From: Myxococcales bacterium
GTDB taxonomy: Bacteria > Myxococcota_A > Polyangia > Haliangiales > Haliangiaceae
Assembly: GCA_016794525.1 (NCBI GenBank)
Contig: JAEUJY010000101.1
Location: 1-64,000 of the forward strand
Direction: 5' to 3'
Length of the DNA: 64,000 bases
The first letter of the stretch is position 1, and each line of letters begins with the position of its first letter. Both the position numbers and the translations under genes were made by a program. Below the pieces are notes generated by a model. The model ran no database searches, was not told the origin of the DNA, and worked only from the letters and a program-made list of their open reading frames with translations. Positions 33,671 through 42,316 of this stretch are shown here, piece by piece.

Positions 33671-35365
33671 TCAGAAGATCTTGCCGATGACGAGCGTGAT
33701 GTCGTCCTTGCGCATCGTCTCGCCGAAGAAGTTGGCGGCGTCGGTCACCACCGCGTCGCGGATCTCGCCCGGGTCGAGTGCGGCAGCCCGCCGCACCGAG
33801 GCGCGGAACCGCTTCTCGCCGTACTCCTCGCCGGTCGCGCTCTCGCACTCGACGATGCCGTCGGTGTACCAGACCAGGATGTCGCCGGGGAGGAGCTCGG
33901 TGGTCTTGGTCTCGTACTTCGACTCCTTGAGGTCGCCGAGGCGGTTGCCGCGGATCATCAGCGAGCCGAACTCGCCCTGGCCACCCTCGCTGGTCCGGTA
34001 CAGGTACGGGAAGTTGTGGCCGGCGTTGGCGTAGGTGATCGTCCGCTTCTTGATGTCGACCGTCGACGCGAAGCAGGTCATCACGAACTTGCGCTTGGCG
34101 CTCTGGTAGATCGCCGAGTTCATGATCTCGAGCAGGAGCGACGGATCGACGTTGTCGCCGTGCACCGAGCGCGCGACGTCGCACGCGGCCTTGGCGGCGG
34201 CGGTGATCATCGCCGACGGCACGCCGTGGCCGGTGACGTCGCCGATCACGACGAGGATCTTGTCGCCCACCATCTCGTGCCAGGTCCACCAGTCGCCGCC
34301 GCACTGCGACGCCGGCTGGAAGTAGCCGGCGAACCGGAACACGCCCTTGTCGACCGGATCGTGGGTCGGGACCAGCGTCTCCTGGATCGTCTTGGCGACC
34401 TCGAGCTCCTTCTCCATCGTCGCCTTCTCGGCGGTCTGCTGGAGCAAGATCGTCAGCTGGTCGGCCATGAAGTTGAAGTTCTCGCCGAGCATGCCGATCT
34501 CGTCGGTCGAGCGGACCTCGACGCGGGCCGCGAGGTCGCCGCGCGCGATCTGATCGGCCTTCCACGCGAGCAGCTTGATCGGCTTCGAGATCTGCAGCCC
34601 CTGGAAGATCGCGAGCAGCGTCCCGATCAACACGAACAAGAGACCGACCACGCCGGTGCGGACGGCCGCGGTGCGCGACGCCTTCTCCTTCTGGTGCGCG
34701 CTGACCGCGGCGAACTCGTCGATCGGGGTCAGGTCGTAGCCGAACACGAGGTAGCCCTGGCGCGCCTCGCCGGGATCGGTGGCGACCGCGGCGGCCGCGG
34801 TCGGCTCGGCGCCGACGAACACCGGGAAGCCGAACACCTCGAGCTTGCCGTCCTCGCCGGTGAGATCGATCTGCACCAACGGGTCGGCCTGGTTGGCGCT
34901 GGCGCGGGTCTTCCACTCGCCGAGGATCTTCTCCCACGAGCCGTGCTTGACCGGCACGTGCATCGTCGCCGGGTAGCCGCCGGCGTCGCACAGGGTCGCG
35001 TTGCCGCGCGTGACCTTGCAGTACGCGATCAGGTTCTGATCGCGGCCGAGCACGTAGACGATCTTCAGGCCCTCGTCCTGCCGCACGGTCTTCTCGACCA
35101 GCTGCTGGATCTCGGTGTCCTGGTTGTCGATCAGGAACTTCTCGAGCGCCTTCGCGAACACCTGGGTCGTCGTGGCGCCCTTGGTCTTCAGCGACTGCCG
35201 GAAGGTGTCGATCTTCTCCCGCGACGCCTGGTCGTACGCGCTGCGGATGTTGCAGGCGTTCAGCGCACCGAACCCGACCACCGTCAGCAGGATGAGAAAG
35301 GTCGTGGTCAAGATCATCTTGACCGAGATGCTCAGGCCGGCCCGCTTTGCCATTGGTCGTCGCAT
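33671..35365 (-). CDS. membrane SpoIIE/PP2C phosphatase with HAMP domain
   Basis: A 564-residue membrane-bound phosphatase. TM1 lies at about 17-36 (MILTTTFLILLTVVGFGAL). An extracytoplasmic sensor region of ~200 residues with two cysteines, TM2 at about 237-262 and a HAMP linker (ISKPIKLLAWKADQIARGDL) follow. The SpoIIE phosphatase domain (about 345-560) has QCGGDWWTWH, GDVTGHGVPSAM, WYTDGIVE and RKDDITLVIG, whose Asp residues bind metal. It should turn an envelope signal into dephosphorylation of a STAS protein; the STAS gene at 29239-29739 is a candidate substrate. ATG at 35365 or 35353 (MAKRAG) can start it. Copy B of the 60-bp element follows its stop. Confidence 0.93.
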   Translation of the reverse strand: MRRPMAKRAGLSISVKMILTTTFLILLTVVGFGALNACNIRSAYDQASREKIDTFRQSLKTKGATTTQVFAKALEKFLIDNQDTEIQQLVEKTVRQDEGLKIVYVLGRDQNLIAYCKVTRGNATLCDAGGYPATMHVPVKHGSWEKILGEWKTRASANQADPLVQIDLTGEDGKLEVFGFPVFVGAEPTAAAAVATDPGEARQGYLVFGYDLTPIDEFAAVSAHQKEKASRTAAVRTGVVGLLFVLIGTLLAIFQGLQISKPIKLLAWKADQIARGDLAARVEVRSTDEIGMLGENFNFMADQLTILLQQTAEKATMEKELEVAKTIQETLVPTHDPVDKGVFRFAGYFQPASQCGGDWWTWHEMVGDKILVVIGDVTGHGVPSAMITAAAKAACDVARSVHGDNVDPSLLLEIMNSAIYQSAKRKFVMTCFASTVDIKKRTITYANAGHNFPYLYRTSEGGQGEFGSLMIRGNRLGDLKESKYETKTTELLPGDILVWYTDGIVECESATGEEYGEKRFRASVRRAAALDPGEIRDAVVTDAANFFGETMRKDDITLVIGKIF

Positions 35366-35464
35366 GTTATGCCCGGCGCTCGGCGAGGGTCAAACCGACG
35401 CGGCCGCGCCTGCGTGGCCGCGCGCCGGTTCCATTCCGGCTGCAAGATTCCAGTGCGCGCGTGA

Positions 35465-38400
35465 CTACAGCGGCCCGCCGCTCGCCTGCCGCCCTGGCGA
35501 CGCCGGCGCGGCGGCAAGCGAGCGGTGCAGCACGAACCCGGCGGCGGGGTCGCGATCACGAGCGCGCGTGAGGGACTGATCCATGCCGCCCTCGACGCCG
35601 AAGCGCGTCGTCGCCAGCACCTCGCCGGTGGCGCTGCGGACCGTGACCTCGTCGCCACCGTTGTTGAGCTGCAGCGCGCCGAGCGCGACCGCGACCACGC
35701 CGGGCAGCGCCGGCGCGCCGCCACCGAACACCACCAGCGCGCCGCCGGGCGGCAGCGTCGTGCCCGCCGCGAACCGGCCGCGCACGCCGGTGGCGTCGGC
35801 GATCGTCGCGCCACCCAGCGCCAGCGGCGCCGCCCCGACGTTGATCAGCTCGACGAACTCGTCGTCGACCACGCTGGCGACGCCGTCGCCGTTGGCGTCG
35901 AACCCGGCCGGCGGATCGGCCAGCACCTCGTTGATCATCAGGCGCGGGGCCGGCGCGCCGCCGGCGAACGGCCCGCCGTCGCTCTTGCGGCCGGGCGACG
36001 CCGGCGCCATGGCGACGGTGCGGTGACCGACCAGCGCGCTGCCGCCGTCGCCGTCGAGCTGGCGCACCAGCGACTGGTCGCGGCCGGCCTCGGGGCCGAC
36101 GTGGACCTGGGCCAGCACCCGACCGTCGGCCCCGCGCACGATCACGTCGTCGCCGTCGTTGTTGAGCCCGAGCCCGCTGGTGCCCACGGTCACCACGCCG
36201 GGGATCGTCCGGGCCGCGCCGCCGAACACCACCAGCGCCTGGCCCGGCGCCAGCGCCGTGCCGGCCGCGAAGGTCGCGCGCACCGCCACCGCGTCGGCCA
36301 GCGTCGCGCCGCCGAGGTCGAGCGCGGCCGCGCCGGCGTTGACCAGCTCGATCATCTCGTCGCCCTGTGGCGAGAACACCTGATCGCCGTTGGTGTCGTA
36401 GTCGGCCGGCGGGTCGGCGAGGATCTCGTTGATCACCAGGCCCGCGGCCGGCGGCGGCGGCGGGGCCGCACCATCGCCGAAGACGCGGACGCGATCGACG
36501 AACCATCCCTCGCCGCGGTTGGCGTTGGCGTCGACGGTGTCGACCTCGAAGCGCAGCCGCACCTTGCGGCCAGCGAGCGGCGCCAGATCGAGCAGCCGCG
36601 TCGCGAACGCCCCGCCGGTCGAGCCCGTGACCTTGTCGAGGGCGACCACGCGCGTCGGATCGCTGGCGTCGATCACCGACACCCGCAGCCGATCGCGGTC
36701 GGGCGCGGTCTCGACGTCGACCCACTCGTCGAACGCGAGCTTGGGCGCGGCCAGCGCGGCGAGATCGATCACCGGCGACTCCAGCGCGCCGCGGTTGGGC
36801 GCGCCGGTGTCGTAGGTGCCGGTGGCCTCGTCGCCGTACCCGTACGCGGCCGCCCCCTCGGCGGCGTGGCGGTGGGTGACGTGCCACAGGCCGTCCTTGC
36901 GCCACCCGCCCAGACCGTCCTCGGCGCCGGCGCCCCACGCCACCGTCGGCGCCGGCAGCGCGATGAACGCGATGTTGGACAGCGGCGAGGTCTTGCCGCG
37001 CACGTCGATCACGCGCAGCGCGACGTGGATCAGCCCTGCCGGCGGGACGGTCGCGACCTGCGTCTCGTGGTGGCCGGCGGCGCCCGGGGTCGGCGCCGGC
37101 AAGAGCGCGCCGGTCGCGAACGTGGCCTCGGTGAGGAGCCGCGTCGACCAGCGCAGCTCGTAGCGCGCCGCGCCGCCGGGCGCGGTCCACCCCAGGTCGA
37201 CCACGGTCGGCGAGCGCGCGACGCCGCTCAGGTCCACGACCTGGCTGGGTGGCACGGGGTCGCGCTCGACGACGAACCCCAGGCCGTGGCGCTCGGCCGC
37301 CGCGCGCAGCAGCGCGTAGTGCGGCGTGCCGTTGCCGAGGTCGCCGTCGTCGTCGTCGCGCAGGAACACCTCGCGCACCGCCTCGGGGATGCGCGGCGCG
37401 TTGGTGCGCAGCGACGGCAGGATCAGCGCCCGCGCCGCGGCGTCGCCGCTGGCCTCGCCCAGCGCGGCGACCAGCCCCGCGCGCACCTGCCACGCGAACC
37501 CGGCCCACGCCTGGCCCAGCGCGTGGGGCTCGTCGGATCCGCCGGCGGGGTACCGGTAGGTGTTGTCGCAGGAGCGCAGCGTTCGCCCGCCCTCGAACAG
37601 ATCACCGCCCACCGTCGGGGCGCGGTAGATCAGGCACGCCAGCGTGTCGCCCCAGCCCTCGGACAGGCCGCTGTTGGTGATGCCGCCGAACGCGTGGTCG
37701 ACGAAGTGGCCGTACTCGTGCGCGACGATCGTGGCCTCGGCGCTGTTGCGACAACCGCCGCCGGCACGGAAGAAGTTGATGCTGCGCGACGCGGGCGAGA
37801 AGTACGCGTTGCACGTGTCGGCGAGGTTGACGTTGGTGGTGAGCGGCGCGCCCAGCGCCGCCGCCGGGACGCCGTTGTCGATCAGGAACTGCCACGCGCG
37901 GGTGGCCTCGCGGAACGCGGTGGTCTGGGCCAGCTCGGCCTCGACCGTGGCCCGCCCCAGCGCGAAGTCGACCTGCGGCGCCGCTGGCTGGGTGGCCATC
38001 AGCGTCGGCCCGCTCAGGTTACGCACCACCGCCGCCGGACCGCTCAGCGCCGCGAGCAGGGACGCGCCGGCCGCGGCGTCGAGCTGGTAACGCCCGGCCG
38101 CGTCGGTGAGCGCGGTCGTGCCGTTGCTGGCCACCGACGCCGACGGCAGCGGCTGCGCGACCGCGCGACCGCGCCCCAGCGGCGCCCCGCCCTCCCAGGT
38201 CCACGCGGTCACCACGCCGCGGCTGGCGTCGATGCGGTCGTCGACCACCTCGACGCGTCCCGCGCGCGGCCCGCTGGCGATCACCAGCGCGCGCCGATCG
38301 TCACGGTCGGCGGTGATCTCCCAGGCCAGCTGCAGCTCGCCGTCGATCGGCCAGATCGCCAGCTCGCCGGCGAGCGCCGTGGACGCCGGCAGCCGCAGGT

Positions 38401-38860
38401 GATCGCGGGCCTCGCCGTCGGCCAGCTCGCGGCTCACGGTCGGCGCGGTGGCCACCGCCGCGCCCTGGTACAGGTGGTACGCCGACGCCAGCAGCCGCGC
38501 CTCGGCGTCGGTGGCGTCGGCCACGAGGTACGCGTACGCGCCGCGCACCGAGATCCCGTCGATCGCCTGCTGCGCGAACACCGAGGTCAACGTGCGGGGA
38601 CCCGCGGTCGGCAGCGTCACCGTCGTCGTGGTGAAGTCGCGCGCCGTGAGGTCGCCGAACGCCTCGCGCAGCGGCGACGATCCGATCAGCACCTGATCCA
38701 GATCGGCGCGATCCCGCGCGAGCCCGGCCACCCGCTCGTCGTGGCGATCGCCGCCGGCGACCTCGCGATCGTAGCCCGGCCCGCCGCCCCCGCCGCCCTC
38801 GCCCGGCTCGGTGCACCCGAGCAACGCCACACAACCCACCAGCACGCTTCGCAGACGCAT
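35465..38860 (-). CDS. lipoprotein metallopeptidase with lamin-tail-like domains
   Basis: A 1131-residue surface protein. The lipobox is LLGC (Cys16). A propeptide-like region precedes a gluzincin catalytic core: H381-E-Y-G-H385 and, 15 residues on, E401 in SEGWGD, as in M4/M36-like proteases. A fibronectin-III-like unit (about 545-640) and a beta-sandwich that looks carbohydrate- or MAM-like (about 660-790) follow. Two tandem lamin-tail-type repeats come last (LVINEILADPPADYDTNGD and LMINEVLADPPAGFDANGD). The function is probably extracellular protein degradation or attachment. A phased array of CCGGACA motifs lies ~105 bases upstream of the start. Confidence 0.87.
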   Translation of the reverse strand: MRLRSVLVGCVALLGCTEPGEGGGGGGPGYDREVAGGDRHDERVAGLARDRADLDQVLIGSSPLREAFGDLTARDFTTTTVTLPTAGPRTLTSVFAQQAIDGISVRGAYAYLVADATDAEARLLASAYHLYQGAAVATAPTVSRELADGEARDHLRLPASTALAGELAIWPIDGELQLAWEITADRDDRRALVIASGPRAGRVEVVDDRIDASRGVVTAWTWEGGAPLGRGRAVAQPLPSASVASNGTTALTDAAGRYQLDAAAGASLLAALSGPAAVVRNLSGPTLMATQPAAPQVDFALGRATVEAELAQTTAFREATRAWQFLIDNGVPAAALGAPLTTNVNLADTCNAYFSPASRSINFFRAGGGCRNSAEATIVAHEYGHFVDHAFGGITNSGLSEGWGDTLACLIYRAPTVGGDLFEGGRTLRSCDNTYRYPAGGSDEPHALGQAWAGFAWQVRAGLVAALGEASGDAAARALILPSLRTNAPRIPEAVREVFLRDDDDGDLGNGTPHYALLRAAAERHGLGFVVERDPVPPSQVVDLSGVARSPTVVDLGWTAPGGAARYELRWSTRLLTEATFATGALLPAPTPGAAGHHETQVATVPPAGLIHVALRVIDVRGKTSPLSNIAFIALPAPTVAWGAGAEDGLGGWRKDGLWHVTHRHAAEGAAAYGYGDEATGTYDTGAPNRGALESPVIDLAALAAPKLAFDEWVDVETAPDRDRLRVSVIDASDPTRVVALDKVTGSTGGAFATRLLDLAPLAGRKVRLRFEVDTVDANANRGEGWFVDRVRVFGDGAAPPPPPAAGLVINEILADPPADYDTNGDQVFSPQGDEMIELVNAGAAALDLGGATLADAVAVRATFAAGTALAPGQALVVFGGAARTIPGVVTVGTSGLGLNNDGDDVIVRGADGRVLAQVHVGPEAGRDQSLVRQLDGDGGSALVGHRTVAMAPASPGRKSDGGPFAGGAPAPRLMINEVLADPPAGFDANGDGVASVVDDEFVELINVGAAPLALGGATIADATGVRGRFAAGTTLPPGGALVVFGGGAPALPGVVAVALGALQLNNGGDEVTVRSATGEVLATTRFGVEGGMDQSLTRARDRDPAAGFVLHRSLAAAPASPGRQASGGPL

Positions 38861-38965
38861 GGAACGCTCCCTCCGCGCGCGGCCATCGCGCGCATGGCCC
38901 GGCGCTCAGCAAGGCCCAGGCCATGTCCCCGCGCGTGCCGTCTCGCCCAGTTACGCGTGCGGCGG

Positions 38966-39030
38966 TGTCCGGGAATGTCCGGATCCCGGACAAAACCGGA
39001 CAAATCCGGCCATCCCCGGACAGCCGGACA
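38966..39030. repeat. 10-bp-phased array of CCGGACA/TGTCCGG motifs
   Basis: TGTCCGG occurs at 38966 and 38976. CCGGACA occurs at 38986, 38996, (as CCGGCCA) 39006, 39016 and 39024. The first six are spaced exactly 10 bp, one helical turn. The orientation flips at 38982-38986, giving the palindrome TGTCCGG-ATC-CCGGACA. It lies upstream of the metallopeptidase gene (start 38860, minus strand) and 9 bp outside the C-terminal extension of the broken barrel gene. A cooperative operator is the simplest reading. Confidence 0.7.
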
Positions 39031-39054
39031 GCCGCCGGCCCGGCCGCGCCGCGG

Positions 39055-39615
39055 TCACCACCACGCCAGGCCGGCGCCGATCCACCAGAGCTTCCCGTCG
39101 CCGATCTGCACCACGCCGCCGAGCAGCTCCGGATGGTAGCGCAGCGTCGGATCGCTGGTGGTCAAGCCGGCCGTGAACGCCAGCGCCTCGTCGCTCGGGC
39201 CGCGCACAGTCTGGCCCTAACCGTCGACGATCCAGCTCGGCGTCGTGCCAACGCCGAGCTCCGCGAACGCGTAGCGGCCCTGGATCCGCCCGGTCAGCAT
39301 CACCGGCACCCGGGTCGCCTCGTAGGTGGGCAGCATCACCACCCCGCCTTCCTTGGTCTCGCCGCCGTGGAAGTACATCGCCCGCACCCCCACGCCGACG
39401 CCCACGCCGCGCCCGAACAAGACGCCGCCGTGCGCGGTCAGCAAGAGCGCACCGAACTCGGGCGCGTATGGCTCGTCGAACGAGCCCAGCCCGATCGCCG
39501 CGCCGGCTTGCCCCCGCATCTCGGTGGCGCGCACCGCCCGCGGCGGGTCGCCATGCGCCGCGCCCGCGACCGCGAGCGCGAGCCCGATCGCCGCGAGGAC
39601 CACGCGCGCCTTCAT
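39055..39615 (-). pseudogene. beta-barrel-like exported protein interrupted by an in-frame TAG
   Basis: The ATG at 39615 opens a 132-residue protein with a clear signal peptide (MKARVVLAAIGLALAVAGAA) and alternating beta-strand sequence (GVLFGRGVGVGVGVRAMYF), ending at TAG 39217-39219 after TPSWIVDG. The same frame then stays open for 53 more codons to TGA at 39055. These read like the natural end of a small outer-membrane barrel: GVVQIGDGKLWWIGAGLAWW, with a terminal aromatic. Either a nonsense mutation (or sequencing error) broke a ~186-residue protein, or the TAG is read through. It lies 28 bases before RtcA's stop on the same strand side and is not obviously part of that operon. Confidence 0.7.
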
Positions 39616-39684
39616 CGATCGATCGTCGCAGGGCCGCGCACGCGGAGCTAGCCATCGGCGCGCCCGGCGTGGCGCGCACCACAC

Positions 39685-40707
39685 TCAGCCGCGCGGTGGC
39701 ACCGTCGCCAGCCACGTGCCGTCGCCCTGCGCCGTCAGCGCCACCTCGACGCCGAGGAACGCGCGGATCACGTCGACCTGGGTGCGGGTGTGCAGGCTCG
39801 GCTCGACGGTGACGAAGCTGCCGCCGCCGCCCAGCGCCATCGGCACCAGCAGCTGATCGGCCAGGTACTCGCCGACCGGGGCCACGCTCGCCAGGTACGC
39901 CGCGCACTCGCGGGCCACCTCGCGCGCGAGGTCCTCGGCGCCGACGCCGCGATCGAGGTGGCCGGTGAACACCTCGGTCACGCGCTCGGCCTCGACCACC
40001 AGCGTCACGGTGTTGCCGGGGCCCGGCGACGGCAGCTCGACGGCCGAGCCGACCTCGCGCGGCCAGCCCAGCAGCCGGGTCGCGGTCGCGACCTCGCGCT
40101 CGGCGACCGTCGCCGGCATGCGCGCCACCGCCGCGATCGCGTGGCGCCCGGTGATCGCGCCGCGCTCGCGCAGCGCCAGCGGCCGCCGCCGCTCGCCGGC
40201 CGCCACCTCGATCTGCACGCGCCCGCCGCCCACCGGATAGAAGCCGGCGAGGTGCAGCGTCGCCGACACCGGCGCGCCCATCCGCCCCAGCACCGGCGCC
40301 AGCGTGCGGGTGAAGAACTCGTACGACGGCGCCGACGGGTTGTGCGTGCCGCCGATCAGCTCGAGCGACCACGCGCCGCCCTGGGCCAGCAGCGCCGGCA
40401 ACACCGCCTGCGCCACCAGCATCGTGCTCCCCGCCGACCCGATGTCGAACCGGTACGCCCCGGGCACCAGCGGCCCCGGCGCGAACGTGAGCTCGGTCGA
40501 CCCCAGCTTCGCCCCGGTCACCGTCGCCCCGCTCACCGCGCGCGCCGCCTCGACGCACGTCAGGTGCTGCCGCAGCAACCCCGGCTTGCTCCGCTTCGCG
40601 CGGATCCGCCTGATCGCGAACGGCGTCGCCGTCGCCAGCGCCAGCGCCAGCGCCCCGCGCAGCACTTGCCCCCCACCCTCGCCCTGCGATCCATCGATCT
40701 CCAGCAT
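39685..40707 (-). CDS. rtcA: RNA 3'-terminal phosphate cyclase
   Basis: A 340-residue RtcA. The enzyme uses ATP to turn an RNA 3'-phosphate into a 2',3'-cyclic phosphate through a covalent His-AMP. Seen are the start motif LEIDGSQGEGGGQVLR, the GSAGSTMLVAQAVLP segment, EVFTGHLDRGVGAEDLA and, near the C-terminus, HTRTQVDVIRAF with the likely catalytic His. The length matches E. coli RtcA. The ATG at 40707 has AAGGAG upstream. It is the second gene after rtcB, with a 185-base spacer that contains unusual inverted repeats. Confidence 0.95.
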   Translation of the reverse strand: MLEIDGSQGEGGGQVLRGALALALATATPFAIRRIRAKRSKPGLLRQHLTCVEAARAVSGATVTGAKLGSTELTFAPGPLVPGAYRFDIGSAGSTMLVAQAVLPALLAQGGAWSLELIGGTHNPSAPSYEFFTRTLAPVLGRMGAPVSATLHLAGFYPVGGGRVQIEVAAGERRRPLALRERGAITGRHAIAAVARMPATVAEREVATATRLLGWPREVGSAVELPSPGPGNTVTLVVEAERVTEVFTGHLDRGVGAEDLAREVARECAAYLASVAPVGEYLADQLLVPMALGGGGSFVTVEPSLHTRTQVDVIRAFLGVEVALTAQGDGTWLATVPPRG

Positions 40708-40723
40708 CGTCTGCTCCTTATAT

Positions 40724-40863
40724 CCCGTGCCCAGGGCGGCGGCGGGGCACTCCGACCTGCGCAAACCACGACGGGTCGACGGGGAGGCAGGCCGCTCCGA
40801 TCCCGCTGAGGAATCGGCACCAGGATCGGAGCCGGGCACGGGCACGGGCACGGGCACGGGCAC
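40724..40863 (-). ncRNA. structured rtcB-rtcA spacer, candidate leader or small RNA
   Basis: On the minus strand, five GTGCCC repeats (40834-40863) are complementary to GGGCACGGG (40724-40732), which ends just before the rtcA ribosome binding site TATAAGGAG. Inside this closing stem lies a perfect 10-bp inverted repeat GCTCCGATCC/GGATCGGAGC (40823-40832 with 40794-40803, 19-nt loop), and a CCTGC/GCAGG pair can close a third arm. Known rtcBA operons in other bacteria can carry tRNA-like Y RNAs. Whether this is such an RNA, or an attenuator of rtcA, is inference. Confidence 0.4.
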
Positions 40864-40892
40864 GGAACCGTCCACGGCCACGGCCCCCCCGG

Positions 40893-42182
40893 CTACCCCT
40901 TCACACACACCACCTGCCGCAGCGTCGCCACCACGTCGACCAGGTCGGCCTGCGCCGCCATCACCGCGTCGATCGCCTTGTACGCGGCCGGCGTCTCGTC
41001 GACGACGTCCGCGTCCTTGCGGCACTCGATGCCCGCGGTCGCCGCGGCGTGATCCTCCACGGTGAACCGGCGCTTCGCCTCGGCCCGCGACATCGCACGG
41101 CCGGCGCCGTGGCTGCACGAGCAGAAGCTATCGGGCTGGCCCTTGCCGCGGACGATGTAGCTCTTGGCGCCCATCGAGCCGGGGATGATGCCGAGGTCAC
41201 CGACGCCCGCGCGCACCGCGCCCTTGCGGGTCACGAGCACGTCGGCGCCGAAGTGACGCTCGGTCGCGACGTAGTTGTGGTGGCAGTTCACCGCCAGGCG
41301 ATCGGTCGTGAACGCGGGCAGCGCACCCAGGCCACGCAGCGCGCGCAAGACCGCCTGCATCATCAGCTCGCGGTTGGCCCGCGCGTAGTCCTGGGCCCAG
41401 CTCACCGCGCGGACGTAGTCCACGAAGTGGTCCGTGCCCTCGGGCAGGTACGCGAGGTCCATGTCCGGCAGGTTCACGAACCAGCGCTGCATGTCGCGCT
41501 TCGCCAGCTCGATGAAGTAGCTACCGACGCGGTTGCCGACGCCGCGCGAGCCCGAGTGCAGCATCACCCACACCGCGCCATCGAGGTCCAGGCAGATCTC
41601 GATGAAGTGGTTGCCGGTGCCCAGCGTGCCGAGGTGCGCCGCGTCGACGCCGCGGCCGATCTTGGGGTGCTTGGCGACGACGGCCTGGTAGCCCGGCGCC
41701 AGCGCCGCCCACGCGTCGGCCGCCGCCGTCGGCAGGTCGTGCCACGCGCCGCGATCACCGGGGCCGCCGTTGTTGGTGCGGCCGTGGGGCACCGCGGCCT
41801 CGATCGCCGAGCGCATCGGCGCCAGGTCGTCGGGCAGATCGTTCGCCGTCAGCGACGTCTGCACCGCGATCATGCCGCAGCCGATGTCGACGCCGACCGC
41901 CGCCGGGATGATCGCGCCCTTGGTCGCGATCACCGAGCCGACCGTCGCGCCCTTGCCGTGGTGCACGTCCGGCATCGCCGCCACCCACTTGTGGATGAAC
42001 GGCAGCGACGCGATGCGCGCCAGCTGCGCCTTGGCCTCGGCCTCGAACGGCACGCCGCGGGTCCACGACTTCACCGGCACGCCACCGGGCACGTGCATGG
42101 TCTCGTAGGCGCGCGGCGCCTCGGCCGCCGGGGCCGTCGTCATCGGGGTCATCGTCGCGTCCATCGTGGTCATCGTCGTCAT
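40893..42182 (-). CDS. rtcB: RNA-splicing ligase RtcB
   Basis: A 429-residue GTP- and manganese-dependent RNA ligase that joins 2',3'-cyclic-phosphate (or 3'-phosphate) and 5'-OH RNA ends. Family blocks seen are AMPDVHHGKGATVGSVIAT, AVGVDIGCGMIA (Mn site with Cys), GTLGTGNHFIE, MLHSGSRGVGNRVG, NCHHNYV, SHGAGRAMSR (guanylylated His) and GIECRKDADVVDETPAAYK. The first ~20 residues are Met/Thr-rich and outside the family core. AAGGAG sits upstream of the ATG at 42182, but a start a few codons later is possible. The gene is expressed from a sigma-54 promoter (42213-42228) next to the divergent rtcR. Confidence 0.96.
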   Translation of the reverse strand: MTTMTTMDATMTPMTTAPAAEAPRAYETMHVPGGVPVKSWTRGVPFEAEAKAQLARIASLPFIHKWVAAMPDVHHGKGATVGSVIATKGAIIPAAVGVDIGCGMIAVQTSLTANDLPDDLAPMRSAIEAAVPHGRTNNGGPGDRGAWHDLPTAAADAWAALAPGYQAVVAKHPKIGRGVDAAHLGTLGTGNHFIEICLDLDGAVWVMLHSGSRGVGNRVGSYFIELAKRDMQRWFVNLPDMDLAYLPEGTDHFVDYVRAVSWAQDYARANRELMMQAVLRALRGLGALPAFTTDRLAVNCHHNYVATERHFGADVLVTRKGAVRAGVGDLGIIPGSMGAKSYIVRGKGQPDSFCSCSHGAGRAMSRAEAKRRFTVEDHAAATAGIECRKDADVVDETPAAYKAIDAVMAAQADLVDVVATLRQVVCVKG

Positions 42183-42212
42183 GGTCGTCTCTCCTTGCCG
42201 ACCGGTCGCTAG

Positions 42213-42228
42213 AGCAGCCGGCGTGCCA
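42213..42228 (-). promoter_or_regulatory. sigma-54 promoter of rtcBA
   Basis: On the minus strand TGGCACGCCGGCTGCT matches TGGCACG-N4-TTGCW with a single mismatch; the GG and GC dinucleotides that define the -24/-12 elements are correctly spaced. Transcription would start about 20 bases before the rtcB ATG. This fits control by the RtcR activator encoded next to it. Confidence 0.88.
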
Positions 42229-42281
42229 GGCCACCGCGCAGCGCAACCACTTGATTCAACACGCCGCCGTCGCCGCAGACG

Positions 42282-42306
42282 TATCCTATCGGATAATCGG
42301 ATATCC
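42282..42306. promoter_or_regulatory. candidate RtcR binding site (inverted repeats)
   Basis: TATCC-TATC-GGATA (42282-42295) and the palindrome GGATATCC (42299-42306) lie about 55-90 bases upstream of the rtcB sigma-54 promoter. They end 10 bases before the rtcR start. This is the right distance for an enhancer. GGATAAT inside it may also serve as a weak -10 element for rtcR, giving self-control. Confidence 0.5.
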
Positions 42307-42316
42307 TCTCGTCTAG

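Noticed and set aside
40834-40863. PVPVPV-type protein extension encoded by the GGGCAC repeat ahead of RtcA
   Set aside because: The frame would add a low-complexity N-terminus to RtcA, whose family core starts at MLEIDGSQGEGGG with its own ribosome binding site.
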